Of a stretch of DNA of 64,000 nt, positions 55,684 through 64,000 are shown in pieces. This stretch comes from Sulfobacillus acidophilus DSM 10332 (GTDB lineage: Bacteria; Bacillota; Sulfobacillia; Sulfobacillales; Sulfobacillaceae). The position numbers were made by a program, and so were the translations under genes. The stretch covers positions 2,758,270 through 2,822,269 of the forward strand of contig CP003179.1 in NCBI GenBank assembly GCA_000237975.1, in the 5' to 3' direction. Below the pieces are notes generated by a model. That model had not been told where the DNA came from and searched no databases. It was given only the letters and a program-made list of their open reading frames with translations. Each line of letters begins with the position of its first letter. Position 1 is the stretch's first letter.

Positions 55684-56751
55684 TTAGAGCGCCTCCTTCC
55701 CGACTCCGACCGCCGGAGGCCGCGTTTTCGCTTTTTTATTGGCTAAAACCCAGTCAAAAATCCGGTCGGCCGCCACCATGAACACAATGACCCCTTGGAT
55801 GACATACGCCATTTGGGCCGGGATGTTGGCATTCATCTGCATATAGCCCGCCCCGCTTTGCAGCGCGGCAAACAAAAAGGCGGCCGGCACGACGCCCCAG
55901 GGATTATTCCGGGCCAATAACGCGACCACAATGGCGGTATACCCATATTGGTCGGCAAACGAGTCAAAAAGCTGATGCGTCACTCCCATGATTTGAATGC
56001 CGCCGGCTAACCCGGCAAACATCCCCCCCACCGCCAAACTGATAATCGTCAGGCGGGCCACCGACACTCCGGCCAGACGAGCGGCTTTGGCATTTTTCCC
56101 CAGCAAGGTGACTTCAAACCCGAGGCGGGTGCGATAAAATAACCAAGCCGCCAGCACCACGGCCGCCAAAGCTAACCAAAGCCCGGCCGAAAGCTCGGTA
56201 GTCGGAACCAAAATCGGCAGGGTCGCATCCGTTTGCAGCGGAGGCGACTGGGGCACCGGCCCCGGCAACATGAGAGGCCCCTTCTCAATCAAGTAATGAC
56301 CAAATTCAATCGCGGCATAACTTAGCATCATGGTGGTAATGACTTCGTGAGCCCCCCGATAGGCTTTCAGCACGCCCGGAATCAGGCCGTAAAGCCCACC
56401 GGCCAGGATACTGGCCAAAAGGGTGGCCAAAAGATGGGTGCCCCAGGGCCAGTGCCCCGGCAAAGCGCCGATCCAAGCGGCCGCAATAGCGCCCATCCAA
56501 TATTGGCCTTGGGCCCCGATATTAAAGAGTCCGGCTCGAAACGCCAACGCAATCCCCAGTCCGGTGAGTACCAAAGGAATAAAAATGACCAAGGTATTGG
56601 CCAAATTGTAAAAATTACCGACCGAACCTTGCCAAAGGGCACTCATGACCTGAAGTGCCGGATATCCGGTCACTTGGCCAATCAGGCCACTAATGACGAG
56701 ACCCAACACGACGGTCAAGAGCGGTTTAAGCCATTGCCAGGATATTTTCAT
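55684..56751 (-). CDS. nupP: Nucleoside ABC transporter permease, first subunit
   Basis: This 355-residue membrane protein has about nine hydrophobic segments. GIALAFRAGLFNIGAQGQYWMGAIAAAW and FYRTRLGFEVTLLGKNAKAARLAGVSVARLTIISL match the NupP/YufP family. The ATG overlaps the ATPase gene's stop by four bases. Confidence 0.92.
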   Translation of the reverse strand: MKISWQWLKPLLTVVLGLVISGLIGQVTGYPALQVMSALWQGSVGNFYNLANTLVIFIPLVLTGLGIALAFRAGLFNIGAQGQYWMGAIAAAWIGALPGHWPWGTHLLATLLASILAGGLYGLIPGVLKAYRGAHEVITTMMLSYAAIEFGHYLIEKGPLMLPGPVPQSPPLQTDATLPILVPTTELSAGLWLALAAVVLAAWLFYRTRLGFEVTLLGKNAKAARLAGVSVARLTIISLAVGGMFAGLAGGIQIMGVTHQLFDSFADQYGYTAIVVALLARNNPWGVVPAAFLFAALQSGAGYMQMNANIPAQMAYVIQGVIVFMVAADRIFDWVLANKKAKTRPPAVGVGKEAL

Positions 56752-58289
56752 TGGTTGACCACCTCCGGCCGCGTTTGTCCCGTCATCAAAAGGCCAATCT
56801 CTTCACGGTTAAACTGTTCCCGCGTCCGCACCCCTTGAATTTTTCCTCGAAACAACACCGCAATCCGATCCGACAACTTCATTAACTCGTCGAGCTCTAA
56901 CGAAATCAGCAAAATCGCGGTACCACCGTCGGCCAGGGCCATCAGTTGTTGATGGACATACTCAATCGCTCCGACATCGAGACCGCGTGTCGGCTGCGCC
57001 ACCACCATCACCCGCGGCTTGCGACTCATCTCACGGGCCAAAAGTAATTTCTGTTGATTGCCGCCCGACAACGCACGGGCCGGCAACTCAATGTTTTGGG
57101 GCCGAATATCAAACGCCTTCACGGCGGCTTCCGCTTGTTGGCGAGCCAGGCGCACATCCATACCGGCTCCCCGCCGATAAGGGGGACGGTAATAATCCCG
57201 TAAAATAAAATTCTCCCAAATCTTGAAGTCCAGAACCAGCCCTTCCCCCTGGCGATCAGCCGGCACGTAGGCGAGTCCGCGGGCAAGCCGGTCGCGCACC
57301 CCCAAATTATCCAGGGACTCACCCGCGAACCGCAAAGAGCCTCGCGTGTGCGGTAGAAGACCGGCCACGGTTTCCGCCAACTCCTGTTGGCCATTGCCGT
57401 CAACGCCGGCGATACCCATGATCTCTCCTGCCCGCAACTCCAACGACAACGGACCGAGGCCTTGATGCTCGCGGGTTCGGGCAATTTCCAGTTGATCCAG
57501 GGTGAGAATCGGCTCACCAATCGATGCCGTGCCGTTCCCCCGGCGGCCCATCCCCAAATTCACGTCGCGCCCCACCATGAGACGGGCCAACGTCGGAGCG
57601 TCCGTGGACGACGTCGGCACCGTATCGACGACACGCCCACTCCGAATCACCAGGACACGTTGGGAAATGGCCAATACTTCATCCAATTTGTGACTAATAA
57701 AAATAACCGCGAGCCCCTGACGCGAAAATTCCCGAATCGATTCGAAGAGATGTTCCGATTCTTGCGGGGTTAAAAGCGCCGTCGGCTCATCCAAAATAAG
57801 AATCTCGGCTCCGCGGTAAAAAGCCTTCAAAATTTCTACCCGCTGCTGTTCGCCGACCGTGAGTCGTTCGACCGGCTTATCGGGATCAATGGGCATGCCG
57901 AAACGGTCCGCCAGTTGGCGAACGGTCGAACGCGCCCGCCCGTAATCAATTTGCCCCCAACGGGTTCGCGGCTCAAATCCGAGAATCAGATTCTCCATCA
58001 CCGTCATACGGGGAATGAGCATGAAATGTTGATGAATCATGCCGATGCCGGCGCGAATGGCAGCTTCCGGGTTACCGGAAGGCAGTAGCGTCCCGTTGAC
58101 TCGAATCTCTCCCGCATCGGGGCGCAAAAATCCTGAGACCACTTTCATCAAGGTCGATTTGCCGGCGCCGTTCTCTCCGAGAATCGCCAACACTTCGCCC
58201 CCGGACACCGATAACGAAATCCGGTCATTCGCCACCAAAGAGCCAAATCGTTTGGTGATATTGCTGACCTCTAGTTGGGCCACATTCAC
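56748..58289 (-). CDS. nupO: Nucleoside ABC transporter ATPase with two ABC domains
   Basis: This 513-residue ATPase has two nucleotide-binding domains in tandem. The first has GENGAGKST and Walker B ILILDEPTALLTP, but its signature reads LTVGEQQRVEIL. The second has a degenerate Walker A (GIAGVDGNGQQ) and signature LSGGNQQK, as in RbsA/NupO proteins. GTG 58289 follows AAGGGG; GTG 58283 is also possible. A hairpin separates it from the binding-protein gene. Confidence 0.93.
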   Translation of the reverse strand: MNVAQLEVSNITKRFGSLVANDRISLSVSGGEVLAILGENGAGKSTLMKVVSGFLRPDAGEIRVNGTLLPSGNPEAAIRAGIGMIHQHFMLIPRMTVMENLILGFEPRTRWGQIDYGRARSTVRQLADRFGMPIDPDKPVERLTVGEQQRVEILKAFYRGAEILILDEPTALLTPQESEHLFESIREFSRQGLAVIFISHKLDEVLAISQRVLVIRSGRVVDTVPTSSTDAPTLARLMVGRDVNLGMGRRGNGTASIGEPILTLDQLEIARTREHQGLGPLSLELRAGEIMGIAGVDGNGQQELAETVAGLLPHTRGSLRFAGESLDNLGVRDRLARGLAYVPADRQGEGLVLDFKIWENFILRDYYRPPYRRGAGMDVRLARQQAEAAVKAFDIRPQNIELPARALSGGNQQKLLLAREMSRKPRVMVVAQPTRGLDVGAIEYVHQQLMALADGGTAILLISLELDELMKLSDRIAVLFRGKIQGVRTREQFNREEIGLLMTGQTRPEVVNQ

Positions 58290-58313
58290 TCGCCCCTTCG
58301 TCCTTACCGGAAG

Positions 58314-58339
58314 AGGCTCGCACGCTACCGTGCGAGCCT
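58314..58339 (-). other. Intra-operon hairpin between binding protein and ATPase genes
   Basis: AGGCTCGCACG and CGTGCGAGCCT form an 11-bp stem without a T-run. It may protect the upstream mRNA so that the binding protein is made in excess, a common arrangement in ABC operons. Confidence 0.55.
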
Positions 58340-58345
58340 AACCTG

Positions 58346-59389
58346 TTAGCTATTGGGAATATTGGTCGGCGGAACAATCTTACCGGAGATAATCTCCTTC
58401 TCGGATTGCAAAACCTGATTCACAATGCTGCGAGGAATCGCGGAAATGGGTGGGGCCATGCCGACACCGTTATTCGCCAAGCTGAAATACTGCGGTCCCG
58501 CTTTCAAGGTTCCGTCCAGCCCTTCTTTAATGGTGTCGAATGTTGCCACATTGACCCCTTTTTCGGCACTGGTAATCACGGTATTCGGGGCTAGATAATT
58601 TTGGTCGGCATCGACCCCGATGGCGTAGACATGGGCTTGCTGGGCCGCGGTAATCACGCCCAAGCCGGATCCTCCCGCCACTTGGAAAATAATATCGGCA
58701 TGCTGGGCAATTTCCGATTGGGCAAAGACCTGTCCGTTGTTGGGATTGTTAAAGTCGTTGGTGTACTTGAGAAGAATCTTGGCACTGGGATCCACCGCGT
58801 GTACCCCGGCATAAAAACCGGCAATATAGGTATTAACGGGCGGAATGGACATGCCGCCGACCACACCCAGCGTATTGTCGTTGTTAATGTTGGGTAAGGC
58901 ATGGTCTTTTTGGATTAATCCGGCGAGTTCTCCCACCAGATACCCACATTGTTGGGTCTCAAACAAGGAGGAGGTCACGTTGGGTCCATTCACTTCGTCA
59001 TCGATAATCATAAAATGCGTGTGCGGAAATTCATGAGACACCTGCTGTACCGCTTGTGCCATTAAAAAGCCGACGGCAATCACCAAATTATAGCCTTGTT
59101 TGGCGTAGTTGGTCAAAAACGGCACGTAATCCGATTCGGTTTGCGATTGCACAACCGACACCGTCACGCCTAACTGGTTTTTCGCCTGCAACAAACCTTC
59201 ATACGCTAAATGGTTAAAACCATGGTCATTAAGACCCCCGGTGTCGGTAACCAGCCCGACTTTATATTGGGCTGCCTTTGATCCCGACGTGCTGGACGCC
59301 CCGGTACTCGACGATGTTGATCCACAACCGGCCAGTAATCCGCCGCCCACCAACAGGGTTGCCGCTAATGCTAATGCACGGGCTTTCAT
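58346..59389 (-). CDS. nupN: BMP family nucleoside-binding lipoprotein
   Basis: This 347-residue protein has a lipoprotein signal with LLAGC (Cys22) and a Ser/Thr-rich linker, then the BMP/Med fold. Recognisable pieces are YKVGLVTDTGGLNDHGFNHLAYEGLLQ, YNLVIAVGFLMAQAVQQVSHEFP and ADIIFQVAGGSGLGVI. Such proteins capture purine or pyrimidine nucleosides outside the membrane. The linked psuG-psuK suggests pseudouridine. ATG 59389 follows GGGAGGCAA. First gene of the operon. Confidence 0.92.
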   Translation of the reverse strand: MKARALALAATLLVGGGLLAGCGSTSSSTGASSTSGSKAAQYKVGLVTDTGGLNDHGFNHLAYEGLLQAKNQLGVTVSVVQSQTESDYVPFLTNYAKQGYNLVIAVGFLMAQAVQQVSHEFPHTHFMIIDDEVNGPNVTSSLFETQQCGYLVGELAGLIQKDHALPNINNDNTLGVVGGMSIPPVNTYIAGFYAGVHAVDPSAKILLKYTNDFNNPNNGQVFAQSEIAQHADIIFQVAGGSGLGVITAAQQAHVYAIGVDADQNYLAPNTVITSAEKGVNVATFDTIKEGLDGTLKAGPQYFSLANNGVGMAPPISAIPRSIVNQVLQSEKEIISGKIVPPTNIPNS

Positions 59390-59453
59390 CCCATTGCCTC
59401 CCTATTTCGAATAATCCCCCACCAACATCGGTGCCGATGCGGTGCAATTGATT

Positions 59454-59466
59454 GACATCTGATGTC
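59454..59466. promoter_or_regulatory. Palindromic operator candidate of the nucleoside operon
   Basis: GACATCTGATGTC is a perfect 6+1+6 palindrome just downstream of the expected start point, a typical repressor position. The flanks (TGAT...ATCA) extend the symmetry imperfectly. No regulator gene is adjacent. Confidence 0.5.
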
Positions 59467-59477
59467 TTATCAGCTGA

Positions 59478-59507
59478 ATTGTAAAGGACAACCCCTGAGC
59501 GGTGCAA
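59478..59507 (-). promoter_or_regulatory. Promoter of the nucleoside uptake/psu operon
   Basis: On the minus strand TTGCAC (59507-59502), 18 bp, TACAAT (59483-59478). The start point would be near 59471. Confidence 0.5.
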
Positions 59508-59571
59508 TGGTTGCAAAATAATTTGGTCGAAATAGGGGATCAATGCTACAAATGTTGGCATGAACCGCAGG

Positions 59572-60234
59572 CTATCGCGGGAGGCGAGCAAAAAAGAGAC
59601 GCGGCCCGGTCGGCACCATCGTGCCGGGAGCCGGTTCCAACGTCACGCCCACCGCATTGACCGGTCGTCGAGGCCCGGGAATCCAAAAAGAAACCCCATG
59701 GGAACGAGTAGGCCGAAACACGCTCGCCCGTAGATGACGATGCCCGATAATCCACCAGGCTTCATATACCGTACGAGGACGCGGGGGAGAAACCTGCGCC
59801 TGCACCCAGGTCCATCCGGCGGATGAGATCACGAGGGACACGGATCCTACGCGCGGGACATCGGGTACCATCTCCACCCGTGTCCCCGTCATATAAGCCC
59901 ACAAGGCGACCGGACCGGAAGGAGCCTCTGCCCATATCAAATGCGGCCAAATATAAAAGAATGCCGCTGCCGCTAAAGTCGCCAGGTAAACCAGCCCACG
60001 GCGTCTCCGAGGCAGGGTATTACGGACAACGGGCCTGGGGTCCACACGGGAAAAATCCCACGCCGGTGCCGTTTTTGCGGACACAACCGCCATCGGCGGC
60101 ATCAACGACGTCAGGTAGGCTTGCCGCGATTGGCAAACCGGGCAATTGGCCCAATGACGATACAGTCGATCTCTTTCATCCCGGTGCCCGGAAGCCAACG
60201 CCAAAAGATCCACATCATCTAAATGCCGTGTCAT
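59572..60234 (-). CDS. Membrane anti-sigma factor, RskA-like
   Basis: This 220-residue protein has a cytoplasmic N-terminus with a zinc anti-sigma motif H27-x3-C31-x2-C34 (RHWANCPVCQ). One membrane segment (about 80-100) follows, then an extracytoplasmic RskA domain (YEAWWIIGHRHLRASVFRP...VGVTLEPAPGTMVPTGPRLFFARL). It should hold the ECF sigma factor inactive at the membrane until a signal is sensed outside. The ATG overlaps the sigma gene's stop by four bases. Confidence 0.87.
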   Translation of the reverse strand: MTRHLDDVDLLALASGHRDERDRLYRHWANCPVCQSRQAYLTSLMPPMAVVSAKTAPAWDFSRVDPRPVVRNTLPRRRRGLVYLATLAAAAFFYIWPHLIWAEAPSGPVALWAYMTGTRVEMVPDVPRVGSVSLVISSAGWTWVQAQVSPPRPRTVYEAWWIIGHRHLRASVFRPTRSHGVSFWIPGPRRPVNAVGVTLEPAPGTMVPTGPRLFFARLPR

Positions 60235-60764
60235 GAGACACCTCCCGGACCGACGCGGGTGGTTTGTCGACGCAACTTATGAATCGCCCGCGATGCGAGG
60301 CTCTTAACCGTTCCTACGGGAACCCCCCACAATGCCGCGATTTCTTTTTGCGTAAAGCCGTAATAATAGGCTAACTGTAGTACCCGGCGTTCCCGGTCCG
60401 ACAATTGGCCTAGGGCATCTTGAAGCCAATCATGATCCTCTTCCCCGTCATCGTCTACGACAGGCGAATCAAACTCCTCCCAGGAGATTGTGGCCGGGCG
60501 CCGTTGACGCCAATAGTCCATCGCCTTACGGCGAGCAACTTGCCACAGCCAACCGGAAGCGGACCCCCGCCGGGGATCGAATCGTGACGCCCCCCGCCAG
60601 ACGTCCAATAAAATATGCTGAACCACATCGGCCACATCATGCGCCGGAACCCCGGTCGCCCGGATTAATTGGGCCCAACGCGGGCCCCATCGGACATACA
60701 ACTCTTCCATCAAATCCGGATGGTGAGCCAATCGGCTTAACAATTCGTCATCGTTAGGTACCAT
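60231..60764 (-). CDS. ECF-type sigma factor (SigK-like)
   Basis: This 177-residue sigma-70 family factor has region 2 (DVADVVQHILLDVWRGASRFDPRRGSASGWLWQVARRKAMDYWRQRR) and region 4 (LSDRERRVLQLAYYYGFTQKEIAALWGVPVGTVKSLASRAIHKLRR). Coupling to the RskA-like gene defines a sigma/anti-sigma pair. ATG 60764 lies close behind GGGGG; TTG 60779 is an alternative. I found no clear autoregulated promoter in the short gap to ppc. Confidence 0.9.
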   Translation of the reverse strand: MVPNDDELLSRLAHHPDLMEELYVRWGPRWAQLIRATGVPAHDVADVVQHILLDVWRGASRFDPRRGSASGWLWQVARRKAMDYWRQRRPATISWEEFDSPVVDDDGEEDHDWLQDALGQLSDRERRVLQLAYYYGFTQKEIAALWGVPVGTVKSLASRAIHKLRRQTTRVGPGGVS

Positions 60765-60805
60765 GAACCCCCGCTGCAAAGAGGCCGTCTCAAGGCCCCT
60801 TTTCG

Positions 60806-63442
60806 TTACCCGGTATTCCGCAGGCCCAATGCAATTCCTTCCATGGTCTGCGACAAAATCGGCAACAACTTCGGATCCTCTGTCGCCCGGTAGGTCTTCA
60901 GCAATTCGATTTGCAAATAGTTTAACGCATCCACTTGCGGATTACGCCAGGTCACCGCGGTTTTTAGGCGCGGTTGACCAGACAAAGGCGGCCCCCCGGA
61001 GATCGCCTGCAGAGCATTGGTCAGACGTCGCCGTTCTTCTTGGATCAGCGGCCAAAACCGGTCTTTGAGCTCGGGCGTGGCCAACGATTGATAGGCCTCG
61101 GCCACCATGTCATCCGACTTGACGAGTGCCAACTCCAAATTATGCAGCATGGTGTTCAAAAACGGCCACTGTCGGCGAAGCATTTGAATGCGCGATAACC
61201 CCTCCGGTTGACTTAGGGCTTGGTCGAGGGCCGTCCCGGCCCCATACCAGGCAGGTATCCCCATCCGATTTTGGGTCCATGCGAAGACCCAGGGAATGGC
61301 ACGCAGGTCATCCCAGCAAAATTGTTCCCGCCAAGACGGCCGAGAGCCCCAATTTAAGGCCGACATTTCCCGAATGGGCGTAACCGCCAAGAAGTATTCC
61401 CAAAATCCCGGGGCATGGACTAATTCGCGATAGGTTTTAACCGCCAGGTCACCTAAATGGTCCATCCAGCCGACGGTGTCCGCATCCGGTTCCCATCCCG
61501 GATCCGCCGCATGCTGAACATGAGCCACCGTCATCAGTTCCAAGCTTCGCCAGGCTAACGAGGGTAACAAGAATTTTTGGGACAACACCTCACCTTGCTG
61601 CGTCATCCGAAGCGGGCTTAATCGCGTCTTCGGGGGTTGCCCTAAAATGGCGTACGACGTGGGACCGCCCCCGCGTCCCAAGGCCCCGCCCCGGCCATGG
61701 AAAAATCCTAACGTGACGCCATGTTGCTCCGCCCAGAGCATCAATTGGTTTTGAGCCTGATAAATTTTCCAACTGGCCGTAAATGTTCCGGCATCCTTCG
61801 TGCTGTCCGAATAGCCGAGCATCACCTCTTGATAGAATTGCCGACTCTGCAGATGCTGGCGCCAGACAGGCTCCTGAAAAGCCTGATCTAAAATCACCAC
61901 CGCATTTTCCAGGTCATCCAGAGTTTCCACCAAGGGGATGATGTCGAGACTCAACTCCGGATCTACGGCTCGACCGAGCGCTAAAACGGCTAATAAATCA
62001 CTGGCGTGATGAGCCATACTGACCAAGTAACGAGACACCGCACGCGGGCCGTATTGACGGCGCGCTTGAGAAATGACCTGAAATGTCTCTTTCAGCTCGG
62101 CGGTAACGGACGACGAAGGAATCCACGCCGGTGGATGCTCAATCAATTGCGCTAACACCTTCATCTTGTCGCGCTCGGATAATGTCCGATATTCCTCACC
62201 GGCCAGATCGACCACGCCTTCAATGTGCACGCGGCTATGCTGGCGAATATCCAAACTGGCCAAGTGAAATCCGAAGATATCGATCTGACGCAAAAGGCGC
62301 TTTAGTTCATAGGGCCAACGGTCGGGATCGGCATCCCAAAAACGACCTAACTGCTCCACATCCTGCCGAAATTGATGCGCTTGCCGATATCCGCGAGGAT
62401 CGTGGTTCAGCGTTGCCGCCAGCCGCTCGCGCATCAGGCCGACCATCTGCCGCAGAGGCTCCATCGGGTACCGCCGCGCCAAGACATCCGCCACGTCAGG
62501 AAACTCTTCGGCCAAAAGCGCAATCCACCGCCGGCATTGTTCGCTCTTCTCCAGATACCGATCGCTTGCCGTTAAGGTCCGCTCCAAATCATCCAACAGC
62601 GGCTGATAAAGTCGCAAAATCGTCTCTTGATGCCGCCGAAGCGTGTGCTCGGTCACCTGAGCGGTCACCTGGGGATGCCCGTCGCGGTCGCCCCCAATCC
62701 AGGAGTCCACCGCCCAGTCAATCCGCCCCAACCGATGCCGAGCCAAGACCTGATCGAGTTCCAGCAAGAGATCCGGTAACATGGAAAATAAACTGTGTTC
62801 TAAATAAAAAATGCCAAGCTCCACTTCGTCAAGCACCGTCGGGCGATCCTGACGCCGACTGGGGGTTCGCCAAAGCGCCCGAATCTCTTCCCGCAACCGG
62901 AAGATTTGCGTGTCATGTTGAGCATGGGCTACCGAGACACCCGATGCGGGATCCAAGAGCTGGCCTAATTTGCGAATGTGCTGCAAGATCGTCCGTCGCG
63001 TACTTTCCGTCGGATGAAACGTAAGCACCATACGACCTACAAGGGGGCGGCCAAACGGCTCGGCCTGCCGCTGATCCAAGAGCTTGGCCAATTGATTCAA
63101 CGATCCACGGGGTGGCTCACTGCCATCTTTCCGGCGCATTTCGACGACTTTAGCCCGCGCCAAATCCTCGGCCAGGTTTTGCAATCGAAGCCGCTCCGTA
63201 AAATACCGAGCCAATGCTTCCGCTTCCCGTACATCCGGCTTGGGCTGGAACCCGCCGGATTCCCGATGCTGCAGCACCTCATCGAAATATCCGTGCGCGT
63301 CATCCACCAAGTGAGGATTATCTTCTCCCCGAACCACATCATCCAATAGCGACCACAGCAAGTTCACCATTGGCCGCCATAAATCAACATGCCCAGTGGA
63401 CGAAATAGTCCCCGTTCGATTTGCCAATGGTTGCGCCTGCAA
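60806..63442 (-). CDS. ppc: Phosphoenolpyruvate carboxylase
   Basis: This 878-residue enzyme adds bicarbonate to PEP, giving oxaloacetate to refill the TCA cycle. The catalytic histidine is H143 in FHPTESTRR. The substrate loops GYSDSTKDAG and FHGRGGALGRGGGP are intact, and the C-terminus ends RNTG as is usual for the family. TTG 63442 gives the longest frame; the ribosome site GGAGGGAG is rather distant, so the start is uncertain. Repeats upstream may regulate it. Confidence 0.95.
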   Translation of the reverse strand: MQAQPLANRTGTISSTGHVDLWRPMVNLLWSLLDDVVRGEDNPHLVDDAHGYFDEVLQHRESGGFQPKPDVREAEALARYFTERLRLQNLAEDLARAKVVEMRRKDGSEPPRGSLNQLAKLLDQRQAEPFGRPLVGRMVLTFHPTESTRRTILQHIRKLGQLLDPASGVSVAHAQHDTQIFRLREEIRALWRTPSRRQDRPTVLDEVELGIFYLEHSLFSMLPDLLLELDQVLARHRLGRIDWAVDSWIGGDRDGHPQVTAQVTEHTLRRHQETILRLYQPLLDDLERTLTASDRYLEKSEQCRRWIALLAEEFPDVADVLARRYPMEPLRQMVGLMRERLAATLNHDPRGYRQAHQFRQDVEQLGRFWDADPDRWPYELKRLLRQIDIFGFHLASLDIRQHSRVHIEGVVDLAGEEYRTLSERDKMKVLAQLIEHPPAWIPSSSVTAELKETFQVISQARRQYGPRAVSRYLVSMAHHASDLLAVLALGRAVDPELSLDIIPLVETLDDLENAVVILDQAFQEPVWRQHLQSRQFYQEVMLGYSDSTKDAGTFTASWKIYQAQNQLMLWAEQHGVTLGFFHGRGGALGRGGGPTSYAILGQPPKTRLSPLRMTQQGEVLSQKFLLPSLAWRSLELMTVAHVQHAADPGWEPDADTVGWMDHLGDLAVKTYRELVHAPGFWEYFLAVTPIREMSALNWGSRPSWREQFCWDDLRAIPWVFAWTQNRMGIPAWYGAGTALDQALSQPEGLSRIQMLRRQWPFLNTMLHNLELALVKSDDMVAEAYQSLATPELKDRFWPLIQEERRRLTNALQAISGGPPLSGQPRLKTAVTWRNPQVDALNYLQIELLKTYRATEDPKLLPILSQTMEGIALGLRNTG

Positions 63443-63553
63443 CTTTCCGCAGGCTCCCTCCTTCCGCTGTCGCCAAAATATTATGTTTAAGCATACCGTT
63501 CCCCAGACGGATTGGGTAGTAGGTTTTCCCCGAAATTACCGTTGACCTTGTGT

Positions 63554-63590
63554 ATTTTTACATTTCACCCGTCAATTTTTACAATTCACC
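63554..63590. repeat. Two 16-bp direct repeats upstream of ppc
   Basis: ATTTTTACATTTCACC (63554-63569) and ATTTTTACAATTCACC (63575-63590) differ at one base and start 21 bp apart, two helical turns, as expected for a dimeric or tandem activator or repressor site. Confidence 0.7.
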
Positions 63591-63620
63591 TGCCAAAACC
63601 GACGATTGGCGGATAATTTA

Positions 63621-63634
63621 GTGAACGTGTTCAC
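63621..63634. promoter_or_regulatory. Palindromic operator candidate between ppc and aldolase genes
   Basis: GTGAACGTGTTCAC has perfect 6-bp arms around GT. It is followed on the plus strand by ATATAAC, a weak -10 candidate for the aldolase gene. Confidence 0.5.
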
Positions 63635-63893
63635 ATGCACATATAACATATCAGCAAGGCTGCGATCCCCATTCCCCAAGGTAAAACGGTTCTAATTTTC
63701 AGAATACCTTGTAAGGTGATCCGCTGCACCCAACGCGCCCATTTACTTGCGTAGCACTCGGACAGCATCAGGCATACGGAAAGTCCAGAATAATTCGAGA
63801 CATGACCGGCCGAGAGCACCAAAAGACAATTTTTGTGCTCGGCAGCGGCGGTGGGTGATGATTTTTTTAAATTGACGGAAGGGAGAGAGAACC

Positions 63894-64000
63894 GTGGGTT
63901 TTGCGTCCTTTCGCACTATTGTGCGCGATGCCTTCGAACATGGATATGCCGTCGGGCATATCAACATTAATAACCTGGAATTTGTCCAAGCGATCGTGGA
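63894..64000 (+). CDS. fba: Class II fructose-bisphosphate aldolase, 5' end only
   Basis: The frame opens with GTG 63894 after GGAAGGGAGAGAG and reads FASFRTIVRDAFEHGYAVGHININNLEFVQAIVE to the window edge. The pattern GYAVG-x-x-N-x-NN-x-E-x-x-QAI is the N-terminus of class II aldolases (where it reads GAFNVNN). Catalytic and zinc residues lie beyond the window. The leader is long if transcription starts near the palindrome. Confidence 0.85.
   Translation, partial: MGFASFRTIVRDAFEHGYAVGHININNLEFVQAIV

Larger units (their letters stand above)
63443..63893. other. Divergent intergenic region between ppc and the aldolase gene
   Basis: No credible gene is seen in these 451 bases. They hold two 16-bp direct repeats, a GTGAAC palindrome and an imperfect AT-rich hairpin ending GTGCTC near 63840, which lies in the aldolase leader. 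Confidence 0.6.

Noticed and set aside
62131-63024. Open frame of 297 codons on the plus strand
   Set aside because: It is antisense to ppc, which is unambiguous, and its product is low-complexity and unrecognisable.
63631-63822. 63-codon minus-strand frame with a hydrophobic end (GMGIAALLICYMCM)
   Set aside because: There is no ribosome binding site or recognisable family, and it lies across the candidate control region of the aldolase gene.

Overview
The window comes from a spore-forming Gram-positive (Firmicutes) chromosome that is fairly GC-rich by eye. Supporting features are spoIIID, a SpoIIQ-like LytM protein and ywmB, an S-box (SAM-I) riboswitch on metK, and Bacillus-like synteny in several blocks (ftsE-ftsX-ctp; long hpf-secA-prfB; rpmE-prfA-prmC-tsaC-phosphatase-rpiB-upp-atp). 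Protein style and gene content suggest a deep-branching, possibly acidophilic or thermophilic lineage such as Sulfobacillus. This is inference from reading only; no database was searched. Almost every gene lies on the minus strand.

Layout. 1-2.5 kb: 3' part of an S41 protease gene, ftsX, ftsE. 2.6-4.2 kb: ccdA-like gene and ispH, converging. 4.3-16.8 kb: two almost identical rRNA operons in direct orientation (16S-23S-5S, minus strand) flanking only a family-2 glycosyltransferase and a murE-like ligase. Only the operon at 4.3-9.1 kb carries a spacer tRNA-Ile. 16.9-24.6 kb: EamA transporter, fumC, a small protein, MalK-type ATPase, ribokinase, CBS protein, MFS transporter, YitT protein. 24.6-28.9 kb: DUF2993-like protein, prfB (with its programmed frameshift intact) and secA. 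29-34.6 kb: an HD-GYP gene broken by an in-frame amber codon, a conserved unknown, hpf, a cold-shock gene, a GGDEF cyclase and a small glycosyltransferase-like protein. 34.6-37.9 kb: metK with SAM riboswitch, spoIIID, spoIIQ-like, ywmB. 38-46.5 kb: the complete atp operon, with its last gene atpC split by an IS256-type element. 46.5-53 kb: upp, rpiB, phosphatase, tsaC, ion permease, rhodanese, prmC, prfA, rpmE. 53-59.5 kb: pseudouridine catabolism genes (psuK, psuG) joined to a BMP-type nucleoside ABC transporter. 59.5-64 kb: ECF sigma factor with RskA-like anti-sigma factor, PEP carboxylase, and the 5' end of a class II fructose-bisphosphate aldolase gene.

Main observations. (1) A 1,415-bp IS256-type element sits in atpC with an 8-bp target duplication. 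Removing it restores a perfect 140-residue epsilon subunit. As it stands, the cell can make only an epsilon without its regulatory C-terminal helices. (2) An HD-GYP phosphodiesterase gene has an in-frame TAG between membrane sensor and catalytic domain. (3) The BMP transporter and psuG-psuK form what looks like a pseudouridine or nucleoside uptake-and-salvage operon with a palindromic operator. (4) Two 16-bp direct repeats spaced 21 bp lie upstream of ppc, and a separate palindrome lies nearby. (5) The murE-like ligase has DSPY where DNPR is expected. No wholly new defence or mobile system was seen.
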